A stretch of 64,000 bases of DNA from Vandiemenella viatica (GCA_031002005.1 JARYHS010009186.1:102395992-102459991); one strand, 5' to 3'; numbered from the stretch's first letter, positions 46,101-56,935 are shown. The notes: generated by a model not told the origin, from the letters alone. Numbers and translations are program-made.

Positions 46101-49100
46101 GAGTATTCAACGATGGCTACAGCGGCCCCGTCAGAAGAACATGATCAAAGAAATTATTATGTTGACCGCATTGACTCCACTCTACATCTGGGCTGTAGAG
46201 TGTGCTGGCAGTTCGGCTGAGACGGTTCTTGAGTACATTCCGGTGGGTATAAAAACTGTCTGTGATAACAGTAAAATAGAAAACTACTGTTTTAAATAGA
46301 CAGATTAATACTGAAGGTCGAGTACAATTGTCTATAAACGGCTCTGACAGAGACTTCCCAGTGTCCCAGACTGATAATCACTTTGGCCAGCTTGGTATAA
46401 GATCTCTTACACATTATAAATATTACAGTGCACAAATGTCCCAGGTCTGTAACATTTTTGCAGAGTGCAGTACCTTTTTAGGCACTATTAATGGAAATGC
46501 TCTACAATATCTTCTCTAATAGTGGGTAGACATCAAGTACAAAGTTTAGTGGATAAGAAAAAAGAAAACTCCCCATTTATCTATTTTTACAAACAAACTT
46601 GTTGCTGCCTTAGATAGAAACTATGGAAGTATACACAGATTATGCTTTTCTATACATAACTAAATTGAAAGCTCAGAAGATAAACCACCATAAACTCGTG
46701 AAGCTATAGTGACTAAGGCTTCAAACCTATTGATTACAGTTTTTTAAGTAGTTTTTCCGAGATAATCTTTCTAACTTTGTATAAATTCGTAGACATGATA
46801 ATACACTATCATACAGGTTAACAGACAAGGCTGGGGGCTAGAAACGGAATTCTGCCATGGCCTTCTGAAGAAACCATCCCGACATTCACCTGGAATGATT
46901 TAGGGAAATCAAGGAAAACCAAAATCTGGGAGGCTGCAAAGGAATATGAAACCGCATCTTCGTGAATGCGAGTCCAGAGAGCTACTGTTCACCCAGCACG
47001 CTCGGTGAGCTAATTAAAATTGACTTTTACTTATTAAATTCTGTACCATATAACCTGTCGCCAACGGGTTAATAAGCAACTGGTTTAACAAATATGAGTT
47101 CTGGTCCATTACCATTCACAAATGAAAATTAGTTGCAAGCTCTTTTACGAATTTTTCCTCGCCATTCTTTTAGCGACACACTCTTTGAAAAATAATGACA
47201 CATTGCCGGCCTCGATAGGAAGCAAATTATTGGTTCTAAATCACTATTCACTGTCACAAAATATTATATCATTAAGTGCTGTTGACTCCCTAATCGTATT
47301 ATTATCCATAAATAAATCTTTTAAGTATCCAAAATCGAACTTACCTTAGATCTGTTTTATTTCTGTTTGCAAATTCACTTCCGTTCAAACAGATTTTTTC
47401 CCGCAGACTCCCTTCTAATTTCGCCAAGAATGATGATATCCATGAGTTCATCCAAACATGGACAAGATGACGAATATCACGTTCGTAGTTATAGCTAATG
47501 TCATTGGTTGTATCATAGGATACTTTCCAATCAGATTAGTAACATAATTCGCAATGATATATGGGAAAACCCCGTAAATTTAGAATATTTTGAATATTGG
47601 CATCCAAGTATTTACCAAAAACTAAAGAGTAGAGGAATGATAAAGACGAGGTTAATGAAAAATATATGTGCAAGAGGACCACTGAGTGATGCATCTAGAA
47701 ATTTCTATGGGTTTTTTAGAAATATGAGGGTATTCAGACAATTTTGGACCGAGCGTGGTGGTTGGGCGGTAGCGCTATGGCCTCGCATTCGGGAGGACGT
47801 GGCTTCAAATTCTCGTCCGGGATTCCAATTCTGGACGTCATTAAACTGCCAGAATCGACAAAAATGTTGCCCTCAGACAGTCGAAAAACAATTGATCAAC
47901 AGTCAAAGATTAGTGGGTTATCTTGGAGTTAGGTTCAACAAATTTTAACTGAAGATTTTGGAATGTAAAGGGTTGCTAACAAGTTTGTTCCTCGGACTCT
48001 TATTGACAATCAAAAAGAACGTCGAGTTGAAACATGACGTGCTTTGAAACAACAGCTTGAAATTGATCCATTTGTAGCTATGGAATCCACGGATTGCAGT
48101 AAGTTATGGGGGCTGAACATTATACCTAAAACAGTGATACTGTTTAAAGTAAAAATGTCCGCGCGTATGAAAACTGCCAGTGCAGCATGAGCTTCACTGC
48201 AATAATAAATTCATTTAAGATTCGAAATATTTGGCCTATAAAACTCATATGAGAACAATACATGAAATCAGTTATCACATTCAAAATATTTAAAATTCTC
48301 GAAAACTCGTGTGTTTCCTCAATACTTGCTAAAGCACATGTACTACTATGTCTGATTTTATAAAACTGAATGAATAAGTATTGCTCAAATAAGAATCAAT
48401 TTACGCAAAAAATTATTAACTAATACTAACTTTGGATCATTCTGCTCTAACACTAATAAAAAATTTCCCATTTTAGGATCCGGACAAGTGGACTGGACTC
48501 TGATTCATGTGCACTGTAAGTCAGTGACAAATAAAACTGTTAACTACAGCAGATAGAACTTCATTTCCTACGAAAGAGTTGTACACATCTTCCCTGTACT
48601 TTCGGTACTGTGTTAATCCTAAAACATGTAAAGCAATATTAATGGCTAAATCAACAAATCGTTACTACTTTATCTTTAAACCTGATTTAGACTTAGCATG
48701 TTTCGTGTGACCTTTTCCCTTAGGTATACAATTTTTTCATAATTAATTAATTTATTAATGTTTCTTTCTCATGTAAATAATTCGCATAATGTACTGCTTT
48801 ATCATCTTTGGTCGTACATACTATTTACAGATGAATTGCAAGTCATCTGTCTTCTCCCCCCCCTTTTTCCTTCTTATTTTTTTTATTATTATACTTATTG
48901 TTGCAACTTTATCTTTCATCCAAGATAAATATTGAATGTTGTTCACTTGCAGTATCTCAATCGTACAATCGGAAAGCCGATTTTTAAAAATTACTTCACG
49001 GGATCAACTCTCTTTCCTGTATAAAAGAAAACCTTAACCACTGAACAGATAATCTGATTACTGGTTAAATAAGTTTTCTTGAAACAAAAAAGGGGTAGTA

Positions 49101-49576
49101 ACACAGTAAAAGACAATTCAACAGAGAGTGGCTTCACTGATTTATGATTGTTTTTTAGCAACTTGTTCACTATGGTGGCCGTGCAGGATGCCAATAACTT
49201 CTCGGTACTTACCCTCTCCTTCCATAGAAGAAAACCCTAACAGTAGAACAGGTATTCTGATTTTGACTAAATAAGTTTTCTTAAACAAAAAAGATGTCGT
49301 AACACTGCTGAAGACCATTCAACAGAGAGTAGCTATACTGATTTATGTTTGTTTCTAAGCAATTTGTTTGTTGTGGTGGCATTGCAGAAAGGTTCCGCGA
49401 GCCCGATTCGCCTGTGGGGCCTTCTGCTGATGGTGTTTTGTGAGGCGGCCGAAGAAGCCTATCTCGTCTGCCTGCTCAGGTTCGTCAGAAGGCAGGGGCT
49501 GAGCCCGTGGCGCTGGTACACTTGGTGGCGCGCCGACACGATCCTCGTTAATGAACACGCCAGAAGTGAAGGCTAG
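39949..49576 (+). CDS. MARCH-type RING-CH membrane E3 ubiquitin ligase (four exons, 227 aa)
   Basis: Joining 39949-40110, 45545-45723, 46089-46242 and 49388-49576 gives a 684-nt frame with consistent phases. RING-CH proteins bind E2 enzymes and transfer ubiquitin to membrane proteins in endosomes, ER or plasma membrane. Residues 1-54 are Gln-rich. Residues 58-103 form a complete C4HC3 RING-CH: C58-x2-C61-x12-C74-x-C76-x7-H84-x2-C87-x12-C100-x2-C103. Two hydrophobic segments follow (about 135-150 and 172-194), then a basic tail with W-R-W-Y-T-W-W-R. This layout matches MARCHF2/3-like members, though the sequence is divergent. Upstream exons or another start cannot be excluded. All introns are GT-AG. 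Repeats fill introns 1 and 3. Confidence 0.85.
40840..43650 (+). repeat. Intronic tandem array, about 280-bp units decaying to about 140 bp
   Basis: The landmark ACAGTCGACACCGTTTAAC-like sequence recurs at about 41106, 41397, 41671 and 41950, with steps of 291, 274 and 279 bp. The alternate landmark (CCGAT..TGAAACTTTGGACAT..., CAAAGAGAAAAATACTGTC) recurs between them. From about 42240 onward only the second half-unit repeats, at about 140-bp steps. All copies are diverged by tens of percent. It lies wholly in intron 1 and is interrupted by a LINE at 42502-43208. Confidence 0.85.
42502..43208 (-). mobile_element. RTE/BovB-like LINE 3' end inserted in the array
   Basis: The minus strand encodes V-D-Q-H-I-Y-L-G-Q-L-I, P-E-I-Y-K-R-I-K-L-D-W-R-A-Y-G, Q-Y-V-L-P-V-L-T-Y-A-C-Q-T-W-T-L, then, after a frame break, Q-K-W-Q-W-V-G-H-I-A and R-G-R-P-P-D-R-W-D-K-D-I. 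This is a textbook RTE-like C-terminus. Its tail is (TAA)n at the left edge. ATTCTTTATAGA flanks it exactly on both sides (42490-42501, 43209-43220), a 12-bp target duplication from the satellite sequence. Confidence 0.92.
43706..43921 (+). pseudogene. Possible chitin-binding (CBM14-like) fragment
   Basis: The frame has evenly spaced cysteines: C-x5-C-x12-C-x6-C, then C-x8-C and a final C, with F-N-L-D-P-K-L-S-R-C and Y-R-Y-I-P-E-T-D-F-C. This resembles the C-terminal half of one peritrophin-A domain followed by the first half of another. An in-frame stop lies directly before the first Met and no splice acceptor lies between, so it is not an exon as it stands. Confidence is low; the cysteine spacing could be coincidence. 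Confidence 0.25.
44452..44772 (-). mobile_element. LINE ORF2 C-terminus (same family as 5173-5491)
   Basis: The minus strand reads C-V-K-C-N-L-Q-D-T-I-E-H-R-L-T-G-C (zinc-knuckle-like C-x2-C-x7-H-x4-C), W-K-L-G-M-L-N-R, then L-L-A-N-Y-V-H-C-I-I-H-K and K-L-Q-N-Y-K-K-N-F-A-N. The second half matches 5173-5491. One stop interrupts it. It lies in MARCH intron 1. Confidence 0.7.
45160..45365. mobile_element. Decayed relative of the 9699-10054 MITE
   Basis: Shared blocks are GAGCCGCCTCTGCT, GATAAACATCA, AAACGACACTAGGCAA and AGGTGG...CTAGCCTGTGG, in the same order and spacing as in the intact MITE. The terminal repeats are no longer clear. It lies 180 bp upstream of MARCH exon 2. Confidence 0.7.
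45545..45723 (+). CDS. MARCH-like gene, exon 2 (RING-CH domain)
   Basis: Acceptor TGTTGTCCAG at 45535-45544, then E-P-V-C-R-I-C-R-D-P. All eight zinc ligands of the RING-CH are in this exon, together with the Trp before the last cysteine pair (L-A-L-W-L-G-E-S). Of the possible donors, GTACTG at 45724 (phase 2) is the one that keeps the next exon in the right frame; GTGCAA at 45707 would shift it. Confidence 0.88.
46089..46242 (+). CDS. MARCH-like gene, exon 3 (linker and first membrane segment)
   Basis: Acceptor TTAATCTTTCAG ends at 46088. The first base completes an Arg codon with exon 2. It encodes S-L-Q-V-S-I-Q-R-W-L, then basic R-P-R-Q-K and the hydrophobic stretch I-I-M-L-T-A-L-T-P-L-Y-I-W-A-V. 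It ends ...E-Y-I-P before donor GTGGGT at 46243, phase 0. Confidence 0.8.
46821..47006 (-). mobile_element. SINE-A, minus strand, in MARCH intron 3
   Basis: GGCTGGGGGCTAG, GCCATGGCC, CATTCACCTGGAATGATTT and GAATGCGAGTCCAGAG, ending in the head motif GCTCGG. Near full length without the poly(T) end. Confidence 0.8.
47560..47747 (+). mobile_element. Possible CR1-like LINE fragment
   Basis: G-P-L-S-D-A-S-R-N-F and F-R-Q-F align by nucleotides with G-Q-F-N-D-A-S-R and I-K-Q-F in LINE copy A near 16590-16660. SINE-A begins right after. Weak evidence. Confidence 0.3.
47748..47836 (+). mobile_element. SINE-A head fragment
   Basis: ACCGAGCGTGGTGGTTGGGC, CTCGCATTCGGGAGGACG and a decayed B-box GCTTCAAATTC. 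The rest is absent. Confidence 0.75.
47840..48085 (+). pseudogene. mariner-like transposase N-terminal (HTH) relic
   Basis: Pieces in order: R-K-T-I-D-Q-Q-S-K-I-S-G-L-S-W-S, V-Q-Q-I-L-T-E-D-F-G-M, R-V-A-N-K-F-V-P-R-T-L-I, Q-K-E-R-R-V-E-T, L-K-Q-Q-L-E-I-D-P-F. This is the second helix-turn-helix and linker of mariner transposases (I-L-x-E-D-L-G-M-R-R-V-x-A-K-F-V-P-R-x-L). The catalytic domain does not follow. Three stops are present. Confidence 0.75.
49005..49387 (+). repeat. Tandem duplication covering the last intron's 3' splice site
   Basis: Units 49005-49186 and about 49208-49387 share AGAAAACC, TAAATAAGTTTTCTT, AACAAAAAAG, TTCAACAGAGAGT, ACTGATTTATG and a final GTGG...GCAG. The period is about 201 bp. 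The second unit ends at the true acceptor of exon 4; the first ends at a duplicated GTGCAG at 49186. Confidence 0.88.
49388..49576 (+). CDS. MARCH-like gene, terminal exon 4
   Basis: Acceptor GTGGTGGCATTGCAG ends at 49387. It encodes a second hydrophobic segment (I-R-L-W-G-L-L-L-M-V-F, Y-L-V-C-L-L) and a Trp/Arg-rich tail ending N-E-H-A-R-S-E-G and stop TAG 49574-49576. An AATAAA lies about 90 bp downstream. The upstream 200 bp is a tandem copy of the preceding 200 bp. Confidence 0.8.
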   Translation, partial: KGSASPIRLWGLLLMVFCEAAEEAYLVCLLRFVRRQGLSPWRWYTWWRADTILVNEHARSEG

Positions 49577-49667
49577 GGCATTGCTGAAACTCTCAGATTT
49601 TTTGTCCTAAACAACAAGCTTTCATGTGTAACGAGGCAATAACGCAATTCTGCAAGTCTTCCTGGTC

Positions 49668-49673
49668 AATAAA
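49668..49673 (+). promoter_or_regulatory. Poly(A) signal of the MARCH-like gene
   Basis: AATAAA, 92 bp after the stop codon, the only perfect signal close downstream. Confidence 0.65.
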
Positions 49674-49711
49674 CTACCAATAGCAGCCTATTTTATTCTT
49701 TTAAATTCACC

Positions 49712-49895
49712 TATATTTTGGGTCCACAGTCCAGATGGGCGACCTTTTTTTTTCTTTTTTTAACTCCACCAAGTCTTGTGAGGTTTGCTGGCCGGGTCTC
49801 CCGTGAGCTATGGGGTCCCCCTAAGCTGAGCGTGGGGCCCCTGAGTTTGGGACCTCGGTGCAAGGCACCGCCTAGCCCTTCGATAGCTACGCTCC
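49712..49895. mobile_element. hAT MITE relative of 63210-63561, decayed
   Basis: Shares TATTTTGGG, CCAGATGGGCGACC and a T-rich run with the inverted copy at 63210-63561, and ends GATAGCTACGCTCCTG, close to that element's TIR. The left TIR is not clear. It follows the MARCH poly(A) signal by about 40 bp. Confidence 0.65.
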
Positions 49896-49910
49896 TGTTC
49901 CATATCAATC

Positions 49911-49963
49911 TTCTTTTTTTTTCTTATGGCTTTACGCCTCGTTGACATCGAGAACGTTAGAGG
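49911..49963 (-). mobile_element. SINE-A 3' end fragment
   Basis: Poly(T), then GGCTTTACGCCTCGTTGACATCG, the reverse complement of the SINE-A 3' terminus. Confidence 0.65.
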
Positions 49964-49969
49964 CGTGTG

Positions 49970-51344
49970 TAATAGACCCTGTACTGTCCACTACATTATT
50001 AGTTGGCCTGAAATATATTTTTTTTGGGGGGGGGGGAGGGATTTTGTATGCTTTACAGCGGATCTTAGCGTCGGTTTTACTAACCTTCAGGATCTTTGCT
50101 AAGCTCCTACAATCTCTGGCGATCTCTTCTTTCTTGAAGGTGGCTTCTGTTCTTGAGGCGTCTTGATCTTGCCTCTTGCGAATCTAAACAATATCTTGTG
50201 GTCTACTAATTATGTTGAAAGATAATCAGTGCTGACACTATCCAGCTACACGATTGGAAACGATAGGCTTATTGATGCCTAGCTGAGAATCTACTATATA
50301 ATTTCCTAAGCTCATTCACTCACTCACCTCGATAGCTATTGGTTGGAAAACGGTTACGGCTTGCGCCAGCCGTCGCTTGCCATTTAGCAGCGACCAGAGA
50401 TATCATTAGAAGAAATTCGAGTTTATGTCCACAATAAGCAACTGCTACAAAATCAGTTGCCATAATACATTCATTAAGTTTGTTTTCATAGTTGAAAAAA
50501 ATATCTATAAACTTTAGTGCTAAAAAAATGTGGAACTGCTTTTCACTAAAGAAAGCAATATATTTTTTTTAAAAAAACTTAAATTACTCGTGGTCTTGTT
50601 ATAAGTACGGATGCCAACTGTCATTCCGGCCTAGGCTAAATTTCAATTTAGTTGTAACTTTCGCTAATATTGACGCTTGAACAAGGTTTATACATTATGA
50701 TTTACTTGCTTTTTGCGTATTTTACTGACCACTTTCGTTAATGGTCTTTATTCATGTTCACTGTACGTGAGTTATTAGGTTATTTAAAGTGGACATCAGA
50801 CCAAATATGATACCGAATCGAGTATTCTGGCAATTCATTTCTTCGGAGTTACTCAACTATTTAATAATTTTGAATCTGTGTTAAGTTCTTTGGCCGTTAC
50901 AGACATTATAACCAAATATTACATTATAATAAGATACAGCTCAAGTTTGTATTTGAACAAGTTTGATTCTACCAACCACGATCTTGAAACTATACGATCG
51001 TATTAAACGATAGCGCGATAGTCTCTGTCCGTGTTTTTATACGTCTGTGAATACTTCTGAATTCTTCAAGCTCAAAAGATTTTATTCCCTCTAAGGGTGA
51101 TGTTTGGGTTGATCACGTCAACCAGTCATAATCTTTGATCTTAAAAAAATGGAGCTATTCTAGACCCATGACGACACGCAAAAAAAAAAGGTCACGGGCT
51201 TACGCTAGTCTACTTAATAAATGATAAAAGGCGACTATCAGCTTAATATTCACATTTATCATCACTGAGGACTTCAATACAGTTGATAGCGTGATAGCCC
51301 TTAAAAATGATAATTACTGAATGCTTAAACTTCCTTACTTACTT
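49970..51344. other. Mostly unassigned
   Basis: It contains a G11 run near 50024-50035, an open minus-strand frame at about 50045-50190 with no recognised motif, and a Helitron-like start TCTACTATATAA at 50289. Otherwise nothing is supported. Confidence 0.3.
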
Positions 51345-51600
51345 CCTCTTCATGGATAGGTAAAAAGCCTGTACCGACCTCAGTTTTCCAACCATCGCTT
51401 CATGGGTCTAGCAACATACCTTCTTCCAGTAGGAAGGTACTGCAAGGCAAGTTTCGGAAATCTGTCATTACTCATCCTTAGAACGTGGTTCCTCCAATTT
51501 TACCTTCTTTTGGAAATCCTATCATTCAGAGAGGAACTAGTTATTTGTTCTCTCATTTCTCCATTCCTTCTTCTATCGTTCAGGGGATGATTAATAAAGA
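51345..51600 (-). mobile_element. LINE ORF2 C-terminal fragment
   Basis: The minus strand reads I-S-K-R-R, W-R-N-H-V-L-R-M-S-N-D-R-F-P-K, P-T-G-R-R-Y-V-A-R-P-M-K-R-W-L-E-N. This matches the pattern W-x-G-H-V-x-R-M-x-x-x-R-x-P-K ... G-R-P-x-x-R-W of insect LINEs. Stops are present. Confidence 0.65.
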
Positions 51601-54600
51601 TATGCAAATATTTTAATATGTTATTCTACAAGTAAAACTAAAGAAAAACGTTTATATAAACATAGGTCCGCAAATGTTTAGTTACGGAGTTACGGCTAAT
51701 AAAATATTTGCCTCAAATTTAGCAACCTCGCTAATATGAAGCCATCGCAAAACTGTAAGAGGTTACAGTAATGCATGATTTCCATTTATTTAGTTGTTAT
51801 TGATCTGGAGATTGTAATACAACAAGTCCCAGACGTGTATCTGCAGTAGTTTTCCAGAAATTCCAGAGATTATACAAATAAATTTGTTTACTTTCCATTA
51901 AGAATGTAGCCTGTTGAAAACTTTGTGCAATTGTCTGGAATTTAAAAAAAAAAAATGAGTCAAATAGTTAATAGATTACAAATTTTCCCAAATTTTTTTT
52001 TTTTTTTTGCTTCTCTGGCATAACGCAAAACAAAGATAAAACAAATTCACAGCATATTCAGCAAAATAACTTTCGTCCCTCTTACAGCAGCATACTACAA
52101 GGAAACCGCAACGCATCACCTTACGACACAAACATACCACACAACGAACACAATACCGAGCAAGGTACCGCATGGACCACATTAATTCATGAACTAATCT
52201 CTGCATTAATCTCTGCTTTTTTCTCCATGATAAAGGAGATTATTATGTCGTCAGTAGCCAGCTTCCTCCAAAATTGCAAATAATACTGCCAATGTCTCTA
52301 AATTAACAGTCCTAAACTGTGGAATGCAAATGGTGTACGTAATAAAAAATCTTCACTTTCAGAATTTATGAGCCGCCACAATGTTGATATTGCTTGTATA
52401 ACCGAGACACATCTTACCTCTAACGATACTTTCAAAATCATTGGATATAAAATATACAGAACAGACCCTGATGCGCCTATAGCCTCCGGCGGTGTAACTA
52501 TACTGATTAAAAACCACATCATCAGTCATTACTCGATTTATATGCCCACCAATGATCTCGAAACTGCTGGAATTCGAATACAAAATAAAACTAACTCTGA
52601 AATAACTATCATTGCTGCTTATAAACAACCAAATCGGAGGCTTACAACTCGTACCAATATTTGATCATAACCAGTCTATCATATTAATGGGGGACCTCAA
52701 CAGTAAGCACTTAGCTTGGGGATGTCGAACAACACCAAACAGAAGGAAACCGCTAGACGCTGCAGGTAACATTGGTCTGCATATGGTCGCACCACATGGG
52801 GCCGACTTACTTTTCTAATAATAGAAATGGTGTGCCTGACATACTTGATATTGCCCCAGCAAAAAACACAACATTATCAATATATATGGAAGCAATTCCT
52901 GAGCTAGATTCAGATCACCTCCCGGTTTTAGCAAAATTTGGTACAAGTCCCGAAACAATAGAACAAACACCAAAGATACTACCTGGGCAGGTAAATTGGA
53001 ATTTATTTGAACTTAATCTGAATCAGATACTATTACCATTCTCTAGGCAAGACACTAAAGGCAGCATTGATGAAGGTGTACAACATCTAACAGCTGTAAT
53101 TCACCAGGCGATAGAACTATCAACCAAGATGCCTCAAACAAGAACGTTTAAGTCATTCGATGAAAGAATACCGCAATGAATCATTGACTACAAAAATCAA
53201 ACCCGCAGACAGTGGCAAAGGAGCGACTCCCGCACCAAAGCAGAATCCTAAACCAATTAATTAGACAGGTCAAACTAGAACTCGGCTCATTACGTTACGA
53301 AACATATCAAAATTATCTATCGGAATTAGAACCTGGTGACGGAAAACTACGAAACGAATTCTCAGGGAACCCACTATCTTACCGCCCATAAAATGGAGCG
53401 ACAAATACATATCTTGTGATTCAGAGAAGTGCGAAATTTTATCAGATCATTTTGAAAATGTCTTTAAACTGAATCCTATAGATCAAGACTTCAACAAAAC
53501 AGTCAAAGATTCCAATCGGCATATGACCATTGGAGCGGAGAAATATGTCAAATTCACTACCCCAAGAGAACTGCGACAAATAATTAAAAGTTTGCCCGTA
53601 AGAAAATCGCCAAGTCATGATAATATACCCAACATAGCGCTGAAGTCATTACCCCCTAAGGCAGTAAGTTATCTCGCAGCACTTTTTAATAGCATTCTCT
53701 GTACCGGATACTTTCCAATAGAGTGGAAACATGCTAATATCATAGTTTTCAATAAACCTAATAAACCAGTTAGCCTACCCTCTAGCTATAGACCTATAAG
53801 CTGACTCCCAATCTTATCAAAATTACTGGAAAAGTTAATAAGAACGGGGCTAACTTCCTTCCTTGATGCTTCAGGAACCATACCACCACATCAGTTTGGA
53901 TTTCGCCCGATGCACTCAACCTCACACCAAATACTACGCCTGGTTGAAGACATCACACGGGGCTTTGAACTTAAAAATCACACCCTGGCTGCTTTTCTCG
54001 ATGTTGCCCAGGCATTTGACAAAGTATGGCACACTTGACTCTTATATAAACTCAAAAATACGTGTATGCCTCTATATTTGTAAAAAAAATCTTAGAAAGC
54101 TTCCTACAGAACCGAAACTTCAGTGTATGAGTGGGCACAAAAATATCGAAAGCATGACCAGTAACAAAAGGAGTCCCACAAGGATAATTTTTAGGGCCCA
54201 CCCTATTAAACATATACACGTCGGACATTCCAACTTTCAGAAATACCTCGAATGCAATATATGCTGATGATACAGTATTATACACTTCACACAACGACAT
54301 CAACAACGCACGCAATTACCTACAGGATGCAATTGCGCAACTAACCGAATTGTTAAATCATTGGCGAATATCTCTAAACCTCGGAAAATGTCAAGTCAAA
54401 ATTTTTACACTGAGACGCCCAGTAAACCCGCCGGAGATAAACATCATGGGAAATAACATTGCATGGAATCCACTTGACCAATCAAGCACGTACCTCGGTG
54501 TCGATCTTGACAGGCGGTTAACGTGGAACACACACATTAATAATAAAATAAACCAAGCCTATGCCATATTGTACAAACTATACCCAGTATTAAATAGAAA

Positions 54601-55127
54601 ATCATTATTAAAAACAGAATGCTGCCTATTAATTTATAAAATGATATTACGACCGCTCATAACATACGCATGTCCAATATGGGGATGTGCTAGTCGTAGC
54701 AAGATACAACGAGTGCAAATATTCCAAAATAAAGTTCTTCGATTAGCTGTGAACGCACCATGGTAGGTATGCAACAGTCAGCTACACCGAGAATTAAATA
54801 TTTCTTACGTTAATGAATTCATAAGGCAACAAACTAAAAATTTTATAAAACGAATGAATTCAGTACCTGGTGCGCGGTTTTATGAGCTAGGAAAAAGAAC
54901 GGGTCAAACTAGACTAAAAAAAACGCCTTCCTCAAGACATTTATCTATCGAACAGTGACTGAAGACGAAATGAACCAGTAAACCATGTGTTGTGAAACAA
55001 GATTATCCTCAGCGCTGAAAACTAAAAAACTATCTATATTTCGTGAACAAAAATGTAGTTATCTTAAATCAATTTCATTACGACTGTTTTTACTACTATT
55101 TTCACACTGATAACTGTTCTTGTCACA

Positions 55128-55231
55128 ATCGCAAAACTTTCTTAGAAATACTTTCCGAATTAATTCTGACATCATGCTTGAAAATAGTGGTCTAGGCGGT
55201 AAAGTTGCAGTTTACTCACCAGACACTGTTA
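55128..55231 (+). repeat. Solo copy of a roughly 100-bp repeat in the Jockey 3'UTR
   Basis: CAATCGCAAAACTTTCTTAG through GTCTAGGCGGTAAAG to CTCACCAGACACT is almost identical to 60160-60262, which is one arm of the inverted-repeat element at 60160-62010. It is absent from Jockey copy 2, so it was inserted here. Confidence 0.8.
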
Positions 55232-55528
55232 TATATATTTAATACTAATAACTGTTCTTATTACTATTTTAATACTGTTGACACTGTTTGCACTATTGTC
55301 ACAAAATATTTACTGTATCACTGTTATGTAGTTATTGAGGGGCCCTAATCATGGAGGAAGGAATTATATGGAGGAGAAGTGACGTTAAATCGGTGAAGCA
55401 AGCACTAAACTCTCCCGCATGGTGGCAGCACCGGCAGCGACCATATGGCGCTTCCCAACAATTAAGGTGTTCACATTGTGGTAGATGCAGTGATTATTTC
55501 ATTTAGTATTGTGTATAAGTGTTTAAAA

Positions 55529-55599
55529 ATGCCAGCTTGTGTTGCGTCCGGTTGCACAAATAGGCCAGACAGGAAAGAACCTGGAATATCATTTCATAA
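55529..55599 (+). CDS. THAP-like first exon of P-like transposon, copy 1
   Basis: ATG, then M-P-A-C-V-A-S-G-C-T-N-R-P-D-R-K and G-I-S-F-H, ending at donor GTAAGT (55600). THAP domains start M-P-x-x-C-x-x-x-x-C with S-F-H-x-F-P about 15 residues later. The second half of the domain (C-x2-H, A-V-P-T-I-F) should be in a following exon, which I do not find, so the protein is truncated or the exon was deleted. Confidence 0.7.
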
Positions 55600-56524
55600 G
55601 TAAGTTGAATTGTAATTATCGTTGTTGAAGTGAGCGGTAGACACCGCAAACTTTGCAGCACGTCTATAAATATTTAGTCATAGCTCTCAATGGGATGACT
55701 TTGTTCTCAAATTTTTCTTGGTGTAGTGTAGAAAATCAGCAAACTTGCTATTTTGCACATAATAGACTAGCATTATTTTTTAACGAGTGTTTAAAATGAG
55801 ATTTAAAGGGACGTGTTTTACTTCGCGATTCAGTGAATTTACTATTAAGATTTCTTTCGTCACGTTGCTGATTATACTGACAATGGATGATGAAATTAAC
55901 TGTTATGTGAGAAGCTGTGAGTTTTATTAATTTTTTAAATAGCTATTTCAGGCCATTGACTTAGGTTATTTTTAAAGCTTCATATAAGACTTGTTTCTGT
56001 TTGTAAATACGTCTATACCTATTTTTACCGATTTTGAAATCTTTCTCATCTATTTATGTCGAAACAGGTTCATGCAGAAATAAAAATGGGCTTCATAAAT
56101 AAAGAAGTTATTGGCCTTTGAACAAAATCAATTTGGGGAATGTGTTTCTAATTTAGTCTCTTTTTTTTGTACAACATTCTCCCCCCCCCCCCCCCCCGTA
56201 TCTAAATCTAACTGAGAGATAATTTTTTTACAATTGTCCTAATAAGTAGGGCTGTGAAATTAGACAACACATCTTGATCAAGAGAATGTTCATTAAGGTG
56301 ACTGAATAAACATTTTATTTCGGGTACCAGCCTACAAAATGTCTAGGTTGCTCATCCCTAGAGTGGGTCCTCTTACTTTTTTTCTGGTCTAGGACACATT
56401 TCAGACTAACCACAAGTGGTAGTAATAAAACTGAAATATCCATTCTGCATGTCAACCATGTAATCATTGTGGCTTTGACAGAATTAATTTTTGGTCCAGC
56501 CTGCATCCAAACCTAAACCCCTCA

Positions 56525-56935
56525 ATTTGGATGTTGTATATCCCCCAAACTGAGCAAGATATCGAAAACATTTATTCCTTATTATCGAGTTTTTTCGTCG
56601 TGTTACATAAGAATCCATCATTAAATTTGACTTTTGCGAAATTTTTCTTCTGCATTTCAACTCAAGACACCTAACTTTTGAGACAGTATATCTCGAGAAC
56701 TAGGTGAAATATCGAAAAATTTTACTCTTTATTTTTTATTTGTCTCGTCTTTTTAAATAAAAATTCATCATAAAATTTGACTTTGAATAATTTTTTCTTC
56801 TGAATTTCAACCAAAACCACTTCACATTTGAGACAGAATATCTCGAAAACTAAGCAGGATATAAAAAAATTTTATTCTTCATTTTTTATTTGTCTCATCG
56901 AGTTACATAATAATCCATCACCAGATTGCGGCGTC
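56525..56935 (+). repeat. About 150-bp tandem repeats, nearly three units, inside the P-like element
   Basis: Landmarks TATATC(C/T)C..AACT and ATATCGAAAA recur at about 56536, 56686 and 56837 (periods 150 and 151). Each unit contains TTATTTGTCTC or a variant, CATCA..AAATTTGACTTT and TTCTTCTG.ATTTCAAC. The same array is present inverted in copy 2 (about 57500-57915). Confidence 0.8.
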
